A stretch of DNA of 64,000 nucleotides, taken from contig CASGAM010000017.1 of NCBI GenBank assembly GCA_949299545.1, positions 27,611 to 91,610 on the forward strand, written 5' to 3'. The notes beneath the pieces are model-generated. The model ran no database searches and had not been told where the DNA came from. It was given only the letters and a program-made list of their open reading frames with translations. Position 1 is the stretch's first letter. Each line of letters starts with the position of its first letter. A program made the position numbers and the translations under genes. Below are positions 1 to 8,111 of this stretch, one piece after another. This stretch comes from an uncultured Prevotellaceae bacterium. GTDB taxonomy: Bacteria; Bacteroidota; Bacteroidia; Bacteroidales; Bacteroidaceae.

Positions 1-5
1 CAGAA

Positions 6-39
6 GCGAGCGCTTGCAAATTTTCTTGGAAGCGCTCGC
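6..39. terminator. Inverted repeat, probable terminator of a gene left of the window
   Basis: Two 10-base arms (GCGAGCGCTT at 6-15 and AAGCGCTCGC at 30-39) can form a hairpin with a 14-base loop, followed on the plus strand by ATTTTCTT. It may end a plus-strand gene outside the window. The right arm also resembles the flank of the dispersed repeat at 33.4 kb. I see no gene in 40-203. Confidence 0.45.
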
Positions 40-203
40 ATTTTCTTAGCCTAAATATCGCATAGAAAATCACAACGCACCATTAAAATTTTCACATCTG
101 ACTTATAGACTTCAGGTAGAAAAGACAAAAATATACTATAGTAGAAACTATATGTTATAATCCCGGGAATCCTTTCCAGAACACAAAATAATGCAACAAA
201 AAA

Positions 204-237
204 CCATATCATAGTCTCATTACAAGACTTGATATGG
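204..237 (-). terminator. Terminator of the ribosomal protein / tsf operon
   Basis: A long interrupted stem (CCATATC at 204-210 with GATATGG at 231-237, inner arms AGTCT and AGACT) is followed on the minus strand by a run of U from 198-203. It lies about 80 bases past the tsf stop. The plus-strand side also ends in TTTTT, so it could work both ways. Confidence 0.8.
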
Positions 238-317
238 TTTTTGAACTTTTTATAGTCAACCGCACATCCGTCATACTCTTATTGACTGAAAGGCGGAACT
301 ATATCGCGGATAATTTA

Positions 318-1142
318 TTACTCAGCGCGCAATGTGAAACGTTTGAAAGCTGTTACTGTGCAATCCTTGTCTGCCTCTTTCAAATAATCGGCAACAGACA
401 TTTTGTCATTTTGAATGAAAGCCTGCTTCAACAGACATTCTTCCTTAAACAATTTGGAAACACGTCCCATGGCAATACGCTCTATCATATTTTCAGGTTT
501 GCCTTCTTCGCGAGCCTTGTCTGCTGCGATTTCCTTCTCTTTTTCAAGAACATCTGCCGGATAGTCGTTTTCATCGATTGAACGAGGGTTCATTGCTGCC
601 ACCTGCATTGCAACTGAATGACCATACTGAGGATCTACTGTTTTGCTCAGAGCTACCATTGTGCAAAGTTGGTTCTTGTTTTGGTGGTTGTAAACAGAGA
701 TGCTTTCTCCCTCTACAGTCATATAACCATCAAGTTCCATCTTTTCACCAGTGATACCACTGCGATCGGTTACTGCATCTGCAACAGTTCCACTGCCCAT
801 AGGCAAAGCCTTCACCTCGTCAAGGGTAGCACACTTGTTGGCTACAGCCAAATCAAGGATTTCATTCGCCAACTTCACGAAATCTTCATTCTTGGCAACG
901 AAGTCTGTCTCGCATTTCAGGGCAATGATGGCACCAAAGCCATTAACAGCCTTTGCCACTACACAACCTTCAGCAGCCTCACGGTCTGAACGTTTCGCAG
1001 CTACGGCCTGTCCCTTCTTACGGATAATCTCCATTGCTGCCTCGATATCGTTGTTGGCCTCTTCCAAAGCCTTCTTGCAATCCATCATACCAGCTCCTGA
1101 CATTTTGCGGAGTTTGGTAATGTCTGCCATTGTAACTGCCAT
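318..1142 (-). CDS. tsf: Elongation factor Ts
   Basis: EF-Ts, the cytoplasmic guanine-nucleotide exchange factor that recycles EF-Tu from GDP to GTP form. The N-terminal UBA-like helix region (LRKMSGAGMMDCKKAL, about residues 11-26) and the EF-Tu contact motif TDFVAKNEDF (about 79-88) are clear. The 274-aa length fits the shorter Bacteroidales form. An in-frame ATG four codons downstream is an alternative start. It is the last gene of the rplM-rpsI-rpsB-tsf run, 38 bases after rpsB, and is followed by a strong terminator. Confidence 0.98.
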   Translation of the reverse strand: MAVTMADITKLRKMSGAGMMDCKKALEEANNDIEAAMEIIRKKGQAVAAKRSDREAAEGCVVAKAVNGFGAIIALKCETDFVAKNEDFVKLANEILDLAVANKCATLDEVKALPMGSGTVADAVTDRSGITGEKMELDGYMTVEGESISVYNHQNKNQLCTMVALSKTVDPQYGHSVAMQVAAMNPRSIDENDYPADVLEKEKEIAADKAREEGKPENMIERIAMGRVSKLFKEECLLKQAFIQNDKMSVADYLKEADKDCTVTAFKRFTLRAE

Positions 1143-1180
1143 ATTCTTATGATTAAGTTATAATGTTATATAAATTCTGA

Positions 1181-2014
1181 TTATGCTTCTTCTGCCGGTG
1201 TTTCAGCAGTTTCTTCAACTGTTTCTTCTTCAGCTGTTTCCTCTGATTTCTCTACACGGGCTTTTGCAGCACGCTTGCGGTTCTTTCCTTCGTTCTCGCC
1301 GGCAGCTTCCATGTCTACTTTTTCGGCCTTGCGTTCTTCCAAACCTTCAGCAATAGCAGCGCAACATGCTTCGAGAATCACTTCAATGCTCTTGTTAGCG
1401 TCATCGTTTGCAGGAATTACATAATCGATGTTATCAGGATTTGAGTTTGTATCCACGATAGCAAAGACAGGAATACCCAGACGGTTTGCCTCATTCACTG
1501 CAATGTGTTCCTTCATAACATCGATAACGAACAATGCTGAAGGCAAACGGGTCAGGTCTGCGATTGAGCCAAGGTTCTTCTCCAACTTAGCACGCTGACG
1601 TGATATTTGGAGGATTTCGCGCTTTGAGAGATTTGAGAAAGTACCGTCGGCAGTCATCTTATCGATGTTTGCCATCTTTTTAACAGCCTTACGGATAGTC
1701 GGGAAGTTTGTCAACATTCCACCCGGCCAACGCTCAATAACATAAGGCATGTTTACAGAGGCAGCCTTGTCAGCAACCACTTGTTTGGCCTGTTTTTTAG
1801 TAGCAACGAACAAAATCTTCTTTCCTGATTTTGCGATTTGTTTCAAAGCCTCGGCTGCGTCGTCGATCTTTGCAACGGTCTTATGAAGGTCAATGATATG
1901 AATACCATTACGCTCCATAAATATATAAGGAGCCATTGCCGGGTTCCATTTTCTTTTAAGGTGACCGAAGTGGCAACCTGCTTCTAATAATGTATCAAAA
2001 TTAGTTCTTGACAT
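1181..2014 (-). CDS. rpsB: 30S ribosomal protein S2
   Basis: Small-subunit protein S2, needed late in 30S assembly and for S1 binding. The signature EAGCHFGHLKRKWNP (about residues 11-25) and the VIDVMKEHIAVNEANRLGIP region are typical. The last 50 or so residues form a charged Glu/Lys/Ala/Thr-rich tail beyond the conserved fold, which makes the 277-aa protein longer than E. coli S2 (about 240). It is followed by tsf, the partner found next to rpsB in most bacteria. A 125-base gap separates it from rpsI, so it may have its own leader or promoter. Confidence 0.98.
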   Translation of the reverse strand: MSRTNFDTLLEAGCHFGHLKRKWNPAMAPYIFMERNGIHIIDLHKTVAKIDDAAEALKQIAKSGKKILFVATKKQAKQVVADKAASVNMPYVIERWPGGMLTNFPTIRKAVKKMANIDKMTADGTFSNLSKREILQISRQRAKLEKNLGSIADLTRLPSALFVIDVMKEHIAVNEANRLGIPVFAIVDTNSNPDNIDYVIPANDDANKSIEVILEACCAAIAEGLEERKAEKVDMEAAGENEGKNRKRAAKARVEKSEETAEEETVEETAETPAEEA

Positions 2015-2139
2015 TGTTTTTGTATTTTAATCGTTTACTTTCTTTTTTGTTTTCTCAACCAACCATCAGGTAGTCATAAAAGAATCCCGACGGTTTAGAT
2101 ACTAAACGTATATTATGCAGCTCGATAAACGGCCGAATA
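2015..2139 (-). promoter_or_regulatory. rpsI-rpsB intergenic leader with a small stem-loop
   Basis: The 125-base gap is much longer than other gaps in this operon. On the minus strand it contains a hairpin with arms GTTTA and TAAAC (2093-2107), and AACCRTC/GATGGTT-like segments that could pair. S2 is known to repress its own leader in other bacteria, so an autogenous site is possible. I found no convincing TAnnTTTG promoter element here. Confidence 0.25.
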
Positions 2140-2526
2140 TTAACGTTTACTGAACTGGAATTTACGGCGTGCTTTTGGACGACCCGGTTTCTTACGTTCA
2201 ACTTCACGTGAATCACGCGTCATGAAGCCTTCAGCACGGAGCGCTTTCTTGTCTTCAGCGTTTATTTTTACCAAAGCGCGGGCAATGGCCAAACGCAGTG
2301 CCTGAGACTGGCCGGTAAAACCACCACCGTATACATTAACTTTGATGTCATATTTTTCTTCTACGTTCAAAGTAGCCAAAGGCTGCTTCACAACATACTG
2401 TAGAATTGTTGATGGAAAGTACTGAGCAAGTTCTCTCTTGTTAATAGTAATCTTTCCTGTACCTTCGCTCACATAAACACGGGCTACGGCGCTCTTGCGA
2501 CGGCCTATTGCATTAATTACTTCCAT
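2140..2526 (-). CDS. rpsI: 30S ribosomal protein S9
   Basis: Small-subunit protein S9, whose C-terminal tail reaches the P-site tRNA. The family start (NAIGRRKSAVARVYV, from about residue 5) and the canonical ending KKPGRPKARRKFQFSKR with terminal SKR are present. The 128-aa length is normal. It begins 5 bases after the rplM stop; this L13-S9 pair is conserved across bacteria and the two genes are surely cotranscribed. Confidence 0.99.
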   Translation of the reverse strand: MEVINAIGRRKSAVARVYVSEGTGKITINKRELAQYFPSTILQYVVKQPLATLNVEEKYDIKVNVYGGGFTGQSQALRLAIARALVKINAEDKKALRAEGFMTRDSREVERKKPGRPKARRKFQFSKR

Positions 2527-2531
2527 ACTAA

Positions 2532-2993
2532 TTATTTATACAGGTTAATATCTATCATTTTAGGGTTCTGAGCTTCATGTTTGTGCTCGCTACCGGCATA
2601 AACATAAAGATTGCCCATCAAGTGTGAAGCCAAACGATTTTTCGGCAACATACCCTTTACAACTTTTCTCATCAGCTTGTCTGCACCGTTCGGACGAGCC
2701 ATCAACTTTGCAGGAGTCATTTCACGCTGGCCACCGGGATAACCTGTATATCTCAAATAAACACGGTCTGTCCATTTTTTACCGGTTAATTTCACCTTGT
2801 CGGCATTGATGATGATCACATTATCACCACAATCTACATGCGGGGTAAAGTTTGGTTTATACTTGCCTCTCAACAGTTTTGCCACTTTTGAACCAAGACG
2901 ACCCAATACCTGGTCTGTCGCGTCAACTACCACCCATTCCTTCTTGACAGTAGCTTTGTTGGCCGAAATGGTCTTGTAACTTAAAGTATCCAT
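2532..2993 (-). CDS. rplM: 50S ribosomal protein L13
   Basis: Large-subunit protein L13, an early assembly protein that binds 23S rRNA. Landmarks are DATDQVLGRLGSKVAKLLRGK (from about residue 21), the DNVIIINADK segment and VVKGMLPKNRL (about 104-114). The reading frame stays open for 32 codons upstream, but that part would encode an unrelated stretch within the leader. The ATG at 2993 gives the standard 153-residue protein beginning MDTLSYKT. First gene of the operon. Confidence 0.98.
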   Translation of the reverse strand: MDTLSYKTISANKATVKKEWVVVDATDQVLGRLGSKVAKLLRGKYKPNFTPHVDCGDNVIIINADKVKLTGKKWTDRVYLRYTGYPGGQREMTPAKLMARPNGADKLMRKVVKGMLPKNRLASHLMGNLYVYAGSEHKHEAQNPKMIDINLYK

Positions 2994-3127
2994 TCTTTTA
3001 ATTAAAATAATTATTACTACTAAAAAACTTAAATTTCCCTTCTGCGATTCACTAACCGTATTCCAGGCCAAAGGAGATACTATTAACACGCAGATTCAAA
3101 GACTTTTATCGTCTTTTGATAATAATC
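2994..3127 (-). promoter_or_regulatory. Structured 5' leader of the L13-S9 operon
   Basis: The transcript leader is about 130 bases. On the minus strand it can form a hairpin AAAGAC-7-GTCTTT (3098-3116) and a longer-range pair TCTGCG with CGCAGA (plus-strand 3089-3094 with 3041-3046) enclosing a 42-base interior. Leaders of ribosomal operons often bind one encoded protein to repress the operon; L13 or S9 would be the ligand here. That is an inference from position and structure. Confidence 0.45.
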
Positions 3128-3133
3128 GGCTTG

Positions 3134-3164
3134 CAAAATTACGACTTTTCTTTTAAACCGGCAA
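3134..3164 (-). promoter_or_regulatory. Promoter of the rplM operon
   Basis: On the minus strand, TTG (3162-3164), a spacer of exactly 20 bases, then TAATTTTG (3134-3141). This matches the Bacteroides housekeeping consensus TTTG-N19/20-TAnnTTTG. Confidence 0.75.
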
Positions 3165-3311
3165 CAAAAACATTTATTTTTTCATGCTAATTCTTTATAT
3201 TGTTCCTGCCAGTCAAGCACGTGATTATGGTTTAGCCGGTATAAATCACAAAACCCTTGGCTGGTTTTGCTTAAACTCACTTATCATGGTAGTTGACTGA
3301 GACGCATATTC

Positions 3312-3809
3312 TCAGATATCAAGCTGCATAATGTAGTCATTCATATAATAACCGTTACCTATCGGAAAATCTCCCTGCCGCGCCACTCTCATCCCCAAAT
3401 GGCGATAGAAACCAAGAGCAGGATTTTGGCGGTTCACATTAAGTTCTATGGAACAAGGTTCAGCACAAACACTTCTCACATACTCTTTCACCTTATTAAA
3501 TAGTTTACCACCCCACTGCATTTTTTGGAAACGCGGCAACACATAAATCTTTTCCAGATGGAAAAGCCCTTTACCTTCAGGACGGACAGAAACATAACCT
3601 GCCGGCTCATCATCCTGAAAAGCGATGAAATAAACATGCCCCTCTTCTTCCATCTGCTTACGGACGGCTTCGACATCATACATCCAATGCATCATGTAAT
3701 CTATCTGTTTCTCTGACAAGATATTCTGATAAGTACACGGAAACACCTCAGCCGCTAAATTATGAATCAACTCACAATCGTTTACGGTCGCTTGCCTGAT
3801 AAGCTGCAT
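3312..3809 (-). CDS. GNAT family N-acetyltransferase
   Basis: A 165-aa acetyltransferase of the Gcn5-related fold, which moves an acetyl group from acetyl-CoA to an amine. Motif A is visible as FHLEKIYVLPRFQKMQWGGKL (about residues 82-102), the acetyl-CoA pyrophosphate loop being QKMQWGG, and motif B as NPALGFYRHLGM (about 129-140). The substrate cannot be read from the sequence. It stands alone between the ilv terminator and the rplM promoter. Beginning with MQLIRQAT, it resembles small-molecule or peptide acetyltransferases more than the ribosomal RimI type. Confidence 0.85.
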   Translation of the reverse strand: MQLIRQATVNDCELIHNLAAEVFPCTYQNILSEKQIDYMMHWMYDVEAVRKQMEEEGHVYFIAFQDDEPAGYVSVRPEGKGLFHLEKIYVLPRFQKMQWGGKLFNKVKEYVRSVCAEPCSIELNVNRQNPALGFYRHLGMRVARQGDFPIGNGYYMNDYIMQLDI

Positions 3810-3836
3810 ATATTATAGGTTTAAAAGATTTAAAAA

Positions 3837-3858
3837 GGGGTATCAAAATTGATACCCC
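3837..3858 (-). terminator. Terminator of the ilv operon
   Basis: A perfect 9-bp stem (GGGGTATCA and TGATACCCC, 4-base loop) followed on the minus strand by five U. It lies about 20 bases beyond the ilvC stop. Confidence 0.9.
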
Positions 3859-3877
3859 TCGATATTTTAACATGAAA

Positions 3878-4921
3878 TCAGTTGTTCTCCGGACGCAATT
3901 TACGGACAGTCTCTGCGGTACGCCACATTTCACTGTCATGCAATGCCTGCAATTCCTTCTCCAACTTCACACGGTAATCCGGCTGTGAGTTTGAATCGAT
4001 GGAGATCTGCGCTTCATTACCGGTCTTTACAGATTCGTACAATTTCTGCATAACCGGTTTGATAGCATCGTGGAACGGACCCATCCAGTCCAAAGCACCA
4101 CGCTGTGCCGTTGTTGAACAGTTAGCATACATCCAGTCCATACCCTTCTGTGCGAAAAGCGGCATCAAAGACTGTGTCAATTCCTCTACAGTCTCATTGA
4201 AAGCCTCAGACGGAGTATGTCCGTTTTCACGCAACACTTCATACTGAGCCAGCAACAAGCCTTGGATAGCTCCCATCAAAGAACCACGCTCGCCAGTCAG
4301 GTCAGAATAAACCTCACGTTTGAAAGTGGTCTCAAACAAGTAACCAGAACCGATACCGATACCGAATGCCAGCGTACGGTTCAATGCATTGCCAGTTGCA
4401 TCCTGATAAACAGCGTATGAACTGTTCAAGCCACGACCTTCGAGGAACATGGTACGCAAAGAAGTACCTGATCCCTTAGGAGCGACCATGATGACGTCGA
4501 TGTCGGCAGGAGGAATAATGTTTGTTCTTTCCTTATAAGTGATACCGAAGCCATGTGAGAAATACAAGGCTTTACCCGGTGTCAGATATTCTTTGATTTG
4601 CGGCCATACGGCAATCTGTGCGGCGTCAGACAGCAACATACAAACGATTGTACCTTTTTGGGCTGCCTCTTCTATTGAGAACAAAGTCTCACCCGGCACC
4701 CATCCGTCAGCTACCGCCTTGTCGTAAGTCTTGCCCGGACGCTGGCCAACAATCACGTTGAAACCGTTGTCGCGCAAATTACATGCCTGACCGGGGCCCT
4801 GAACACCATAACCCAATACTGCAATCGTCTCGTTTTTCAAAATCTCACGAGCTTTCTCCAATGGAAATTCTTCGCGGGTCATCACCTTTTCGATCACACC
4901 GCCAAAATTCATTTCTGCCAT
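3878..4921 (-). CDS. ilvC: Ketol-acid reductoisomerase
   Basis: Converts 2-acetolactate or acetohydroxybutyrate to the dihydroxy acid using NADPH and Mg2+, the second shared step of valine, isoleucine and leucine synthesis. The nucleotide-binding loop VLGYGVQGPGQACNLRDNG lies at about residues 34-52. The C-terminal knotted domain carries the metal-binding acids in the DLTGERGSLMGAIQG and ETVEELTQ regions. 347 aa is the short class I size. Last gene of the five-gene operon, directly before the terminator. Confidence 0.97.
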   Translation of the reverse strand: MAEMNFGGVIEKVMTREEFPLEKAREILKNETIAVLGYGVQGPGQACNLRDNGFNVIVGQRPGKTYDKAVADGWVPGETLFSIEEAAQKGTIVCMLLSDAAQIAVWPQIKEYLTPGKALYFSHGFGITYKERTNIIPPADIDVIMVAPKGSGTSLRTMFLEGRGLNSSYAVYQDATGNALNRTLAFGIGIGSGYLFETTFKREVYSDLTGERGSLMGAIQGLLLAQYEVLRENGHTPSEAFNETVEELTQSLMPLFAQKGMDWMYANCSTTAQRGALDWMGPFHDAIKPVMQKLYESVKTGNEAQISIDSNSQPDYRVKLEKELQALHDSEMWRTAETVRKLRPENN

Positions 4922-5036
4922 GTTCTATATTCTTTATTATGCAGCTTACCTGCTGCGTTTTTAATTAAAACTTCTATTTAACATCAAATTCGACCGCAAA
5001 TTTACAAAATTATCCGGAACAACCTAAAATAAATTG

Positions 5037-5804
5037 CTATTTGTTATCAAATTTAATCTTACTCCGGCATACGACTTCTCCTTCCGGTAAATCGCCGCCT
5101 ACATTCTTTCGTACTTCCACATCAAAAACACCGTCTTCCACTTCATCACGGAAGAAACTCAACGTATCGCCATAGTAACTCTCTGCCACGTAAGCCAACT
5201 CAAAACGAGAAATGCGTTTTGTGGCATACCAATCCTTCGGGAACAAATCCAGCACATGTTCTATGTACTTGATACTGTTCACGTGCCCGTTGATGTCTAT
5301 ATCACCATAATAAACTTCTATCGTCCGCACCGGCATCATCTGTGCCACTTTGATACGTCCCGGCTTCTCTATCGGGCAAGGCTTTTCTGCGTCAATATAG
5401 TCTATCAGTTCCTGACCATGAAGCGTAAGCAAATCGGCCGGTTTCCGGCTGTCCAAGTCTATCATCGCCCAAACAGAACGGGCATATCCGTATTCCCTCC
5501 CGTCCTCACCGTAAATTGCAAAATTCCGGTCGGTAAAAAGACGATATACATTTTCAATCCACGTGTCTACAGAAAAATGCTCATATTCAGCCGGCATATC
5601 CTTGAGTTCGATAGCCAAACGTGAAAGCACCCACGTATAATTACTTTCATTCATTTTAGCAATACCGAATCCACGCTCAGTAGCATGGAAACCGGCACTG
5701 TTCAACAAATGGTTACCCAAAACACCCATAAAGAGTTTTCCGGTAAAATCCACATGGAACGGTTCCGCCACAAAATGATAAGTACCTACTTTGCTTTGTT
5801 TCAT
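5037..5804 (-). CDS. Acyl-ACP thioesterase (FatA/FatB type, double hot-dog)
   Basis: Predicted to release fatty acids from acyl carrier protein. The 255-aa protein reads as two tandem hot-dog halves. The second half contains DIDINGHVNSIKYIEHVLD, where the N..H and following N residues match the catalytic Asn/His segment of plant and bacterial acyl-ACP thioesterases. The frame continues 40 codons upstream into ilvN, but the ATG at 5804 starts the conserved protein and sits 16 bases after ilvN. Its place inside the ilv operon recurs in Bacteroides genomes as I remember them, which suggests a link between branched-chain precursors and fatty acids. Confidence 0.88.
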   Translation of the reverse strand: MKQSKVGTYHFVAEPFHVDFTGKLFMGVLGNHLLNSAGFHATERGFGIAKMNESNYTWVLSRLAIELKDMPAEYEHFSVDTWIENVYRLFTDRNFAIYGEDGREYGYARSVWAMIDLDSRKPADLLTLHGQELIDYIDAEKPCPIEKPGRIKVAQMMPVRTIEVYYGDIDINGHVNSIKYIEHVLDLFPKDWYATKRISRFELAYVAESYYGDTLSFFRDEVEDGVFDVEVRKNVGGDLPEGEVVCRSKIKFDNK

Positions 5805-5820
5805 TATAAAATTGTTAATT

Positions 5821-6381
5821 CTACTTCTTCTGCTGCGCCTCGTATGACTTGCGACGTTCCTCAAGAAACTCGTCAAGATACTCCGTGCAACTCTTCGTAA
5901 TCGCGATGCGTCCGGAACGGACATACTGCAAAACGCAGTTGTAATCGTTCAAAGCATAATAAAGCGACATAATGTCGTCTGTCAGGCCCTTTTTACTTAC
6001 AACCGTGTAAGTCGGATTCACCTCTACGATTTGTGCGTCATGATGACGAACAGCCGAAGAGATATTCGGATTGTCAAGCACTGCCGGTGTAGACAGTTTA
6101 TACAATGCCACTTCCTGGATGAAAATCTCATCATCAGTAAAGTAATTGGCTTGCAATACATCGATTTTCTTTTCTATCTGCTTGGTTATTTTCTGAATCT
6201 GTTCTTCCGTACTCCAACACGTTATGGTATACTTATGCACACCTTTGATACTGGAAGCTGACACGTTAAGGCTTTCAATGTTTACCTGACGACGTGTAAA
6301 AACAGCCGTTACCTGATTTAAAAGTCCTGCAAAGTTCTCAGAAAAAACAATCAGGGTATAAAAATTCTTTTCTTGTTCCAT
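5821..6381 (-). CDS. ilvN: Acetolactate synthase small (regulatory) subunit
   Basis: Regulatory partner of IlvB. An N-terminal ACT domain (LIVFSENFAGLLNQVTAVF, about residues 8-26, then the RRQVNIESLNV strand) binds valine for feedback control in this family, and a second alpha/beta domain follows. At 186 aa it is the usual long small-subunit form. An upstream GTG two codons earlier is possible, but the ATG at 6381 leaves a clean 12-base gap after ilvB and gives the standard N terminus. Confidence 0.95.
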   Translation of the reverse strand: MEQEKNFYTLIVFSENFAGLLNQVTAVFTRRQVNIESLNVSASSIKGVHKYTITCWSTEEQIQKITKQIEKKIDVLQANYFTDDEIFIQEVALYKLSTPAVLDNPNISSAVRHHDAQIVEVNPTYTVVSKKGLTDDIMSLYYALNDYNCVLQYVRSGRIAITKSCTEYLDEFLEERRKSYEAQQKK

Positions 6382-6393
6382 TTGCACGTCTCT

Positions 6394-8091
6394 TTAATAG
6401 TCCAACACCATATCATCAACATCACTGCCGGGACAACACATCGGCAATACCTTACCTTCCTCTATGACAGCTACCTGCAAAAGATACGGGCCGTCGGTCG
6501 TTATCATATCACGGATTGCCGCTTCGAGGTCTTCGCGGTTCACGACTGTCTGGTTAGGGATATTGTAAGCCGACGCAATCATATTATAATCCGGATTCAT
6601 CATCGGCGTAAATGAATAACGTTTGCCGAAAAACATTTCCTGCCATTGACGGACATTACCCAGATAATTATTGTTCATCAAAATGATTTTCACCGGACTA
6701 CGTTGCTCCATGATTGTGCCTAGCTCCTGAATTGTCATTTGCATACCGCCGTCACCGAGAAACAGGCATACCATACGGTCGGGAGCGCCAAAAGTAGCAC
6801 CGATGGCAGCCGGTAGGCCGAACCCCATCGTACCCATACCGCCCGAAGTGACAATACTGCGCTTCTCACTAAACTTGAAATAACGTGCGGACATCATCTG
6901 ATTCTGGCCTACATCCGTAACCAGAATGGCTTTATTGTCGGTCATCTCAGTCACTTTACGCACGACCTCACCCATCTTGATGGGTCCGTCAGCGGGATGT
7001 ATTTCCGGTTGGATTACCAGCTCATCTTCTTTTTCAAGGTGTTCCTTAAAACTGTTTTTCCATTCGGCATGTTCATTTTTGTTCACCAAAGCAAGTACCG
7101 CCGCCACTGTTTCCTTGCAATTTCCCAAAACCGGAACATCTACCGGTACATTCTTGTTAATCTCGCTCGGATCAATCTCGAAATGGATTTTCTTGGCCTG
7201 CGTGGCATAAGTACTCAACTTGCCGGTAATACGGTCGTCAAAACGCATACCAACGGCTATCAGCACATCACACTCCTGCGTCTTGACGCTGTTGGCCAAA
7301 CTGCCGTGCATACCGAGCATGCCCATATTGAGCGGATGGTCAGACGGCAAGGCGGACAATCCTAACAATGTACAACCTGCCGGAATATCTGCTTTTTCAA
7401 TCAGTTCACGCACTTCAGCCTGCGCACCGCCCAGTTCCACACCTTGTCCAATAAGGATGAACGGACGTTTGGCACCATTAATAAGTTCGGCTGCCTGACG
7501 CACACTGTCCGGATTCGTTTTCGGAACTGGCACATAGCTGCGAATAAAATCTATCTTCTCCGGCTCGTAATCCACCATGCCGACCTGCGCGTTCTTGGCG
7601 AAGTCCAACACCACGGGTCCCGGACGACCGCTTTTGGCGATATAAAACGCCCGGCTGACAGCCCAAGCCACATCTTCCGGCCGGCGAATCTGGTATGACC
7701 ATTTGCTTATCGGCTGGGTCACCCCCACCAGGTCGCATTCCTGGAAAGCGTCAGAACCTAACATGGACGCACCGACCTGTCCGGCAATGACGACAACCGG
7801 CGTACTGTCCATCATGGCATCGGCTATACCGGTTACGGTATTCGTTGCGCCGGGACCGCTCGTAACCAAACACACGCCAACTTTTCCCGAAACTCGGGCA
7901 TAACCTTGAGCTGCATGCGCAGCCGCTTGCTCATGGCGAACCAAAATATGATTCAACTGGTCTCTATATCCGTACAAGGCATCGTAAACCGGCATGATAG
8001 CACCGCCCGGATAACCGAAGAGCGTGGTCACGCCTTCATGTACCAACGATCGCATCAATGCCTCCGCGCCTGTTATTTTTTCTGTTGCCAT
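6394..8091 (-). CDS. ilvB: Acetolactate synthase large (catalytic) subunit
   Basis: TPP- and FAD-dependent enzyme that condenses pyruvate with pyruvate or 2-oxobutyrate, the first committed step of branched-chain amino acid synthesis. The PYR domain holds the catalytic Glu in LVRHEQAAAHAAQGYARV (about residues 50-67). The PP domain holds the TPP motif GDGGMQMTIQELGT ... NNNYLGNVRQW. The 565-aa length is standard. Followed at 12 bases by its regulatory subunit. Confidence 0.97.
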   Translation of the reverse strand: MATEKITGAEALMRSLVHEGVTTLFGYPGGAIMPVYDALYGYRDQLNHILVRHEQAAAHAAQGYARVSGKVGVCLVTSGPGATNTVTGIADAMMDSTPVVVIAGQVGASMLGSDAFQECDLVGVTQPISKWSYQIRRPEDVAWAVSRAFYIAKSGRPGPVVLDFAKNAQVGMVDYEPEKIDFIRSYVPVPKTNPDSVRQAAELINGAKRPFILIGQGVELGGAQAEVRELIEKADIPAGCTLLGLSALPSDHPLNMGMLGMHGSLANSVKTQECDVLIAVGMRFDDRITGKLSTYATQAKKIHFEIDPSEINKNVPVDVPVLGNCKETVAAVLALVNKNEHAEWKNSFKEHLEKEDELVIQPEIHPADGPIKMGEVVRKVTEMTDNKAILVTDVGQNQMMSARYFKFSEKRSIVTSGGMGTMGFGLPAAIGATFGAPDRMVCLFLGDGGMQMTIQELGTIMEQRSPVKIILMNNNYLGNVRQWQEMFFGKRYSFTPMMNPDYNMIASAYNIPNQTVVNREDLEAAIRDMITTDGPYLLQVAVIEEGKVLPMCCPGSDVDDMVLDY

Positions 8092-8111
8092 ATTTGTTTT
8101 TTCCTTTCTTT

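Noticed and set aside
5805-5924. 40-codon N-terminal extension of the thioesterase
   Set aside because: It lies within ilvN, is Arg/Ser-rich and is not part of the fold; the ATG at 5804 is well placed.
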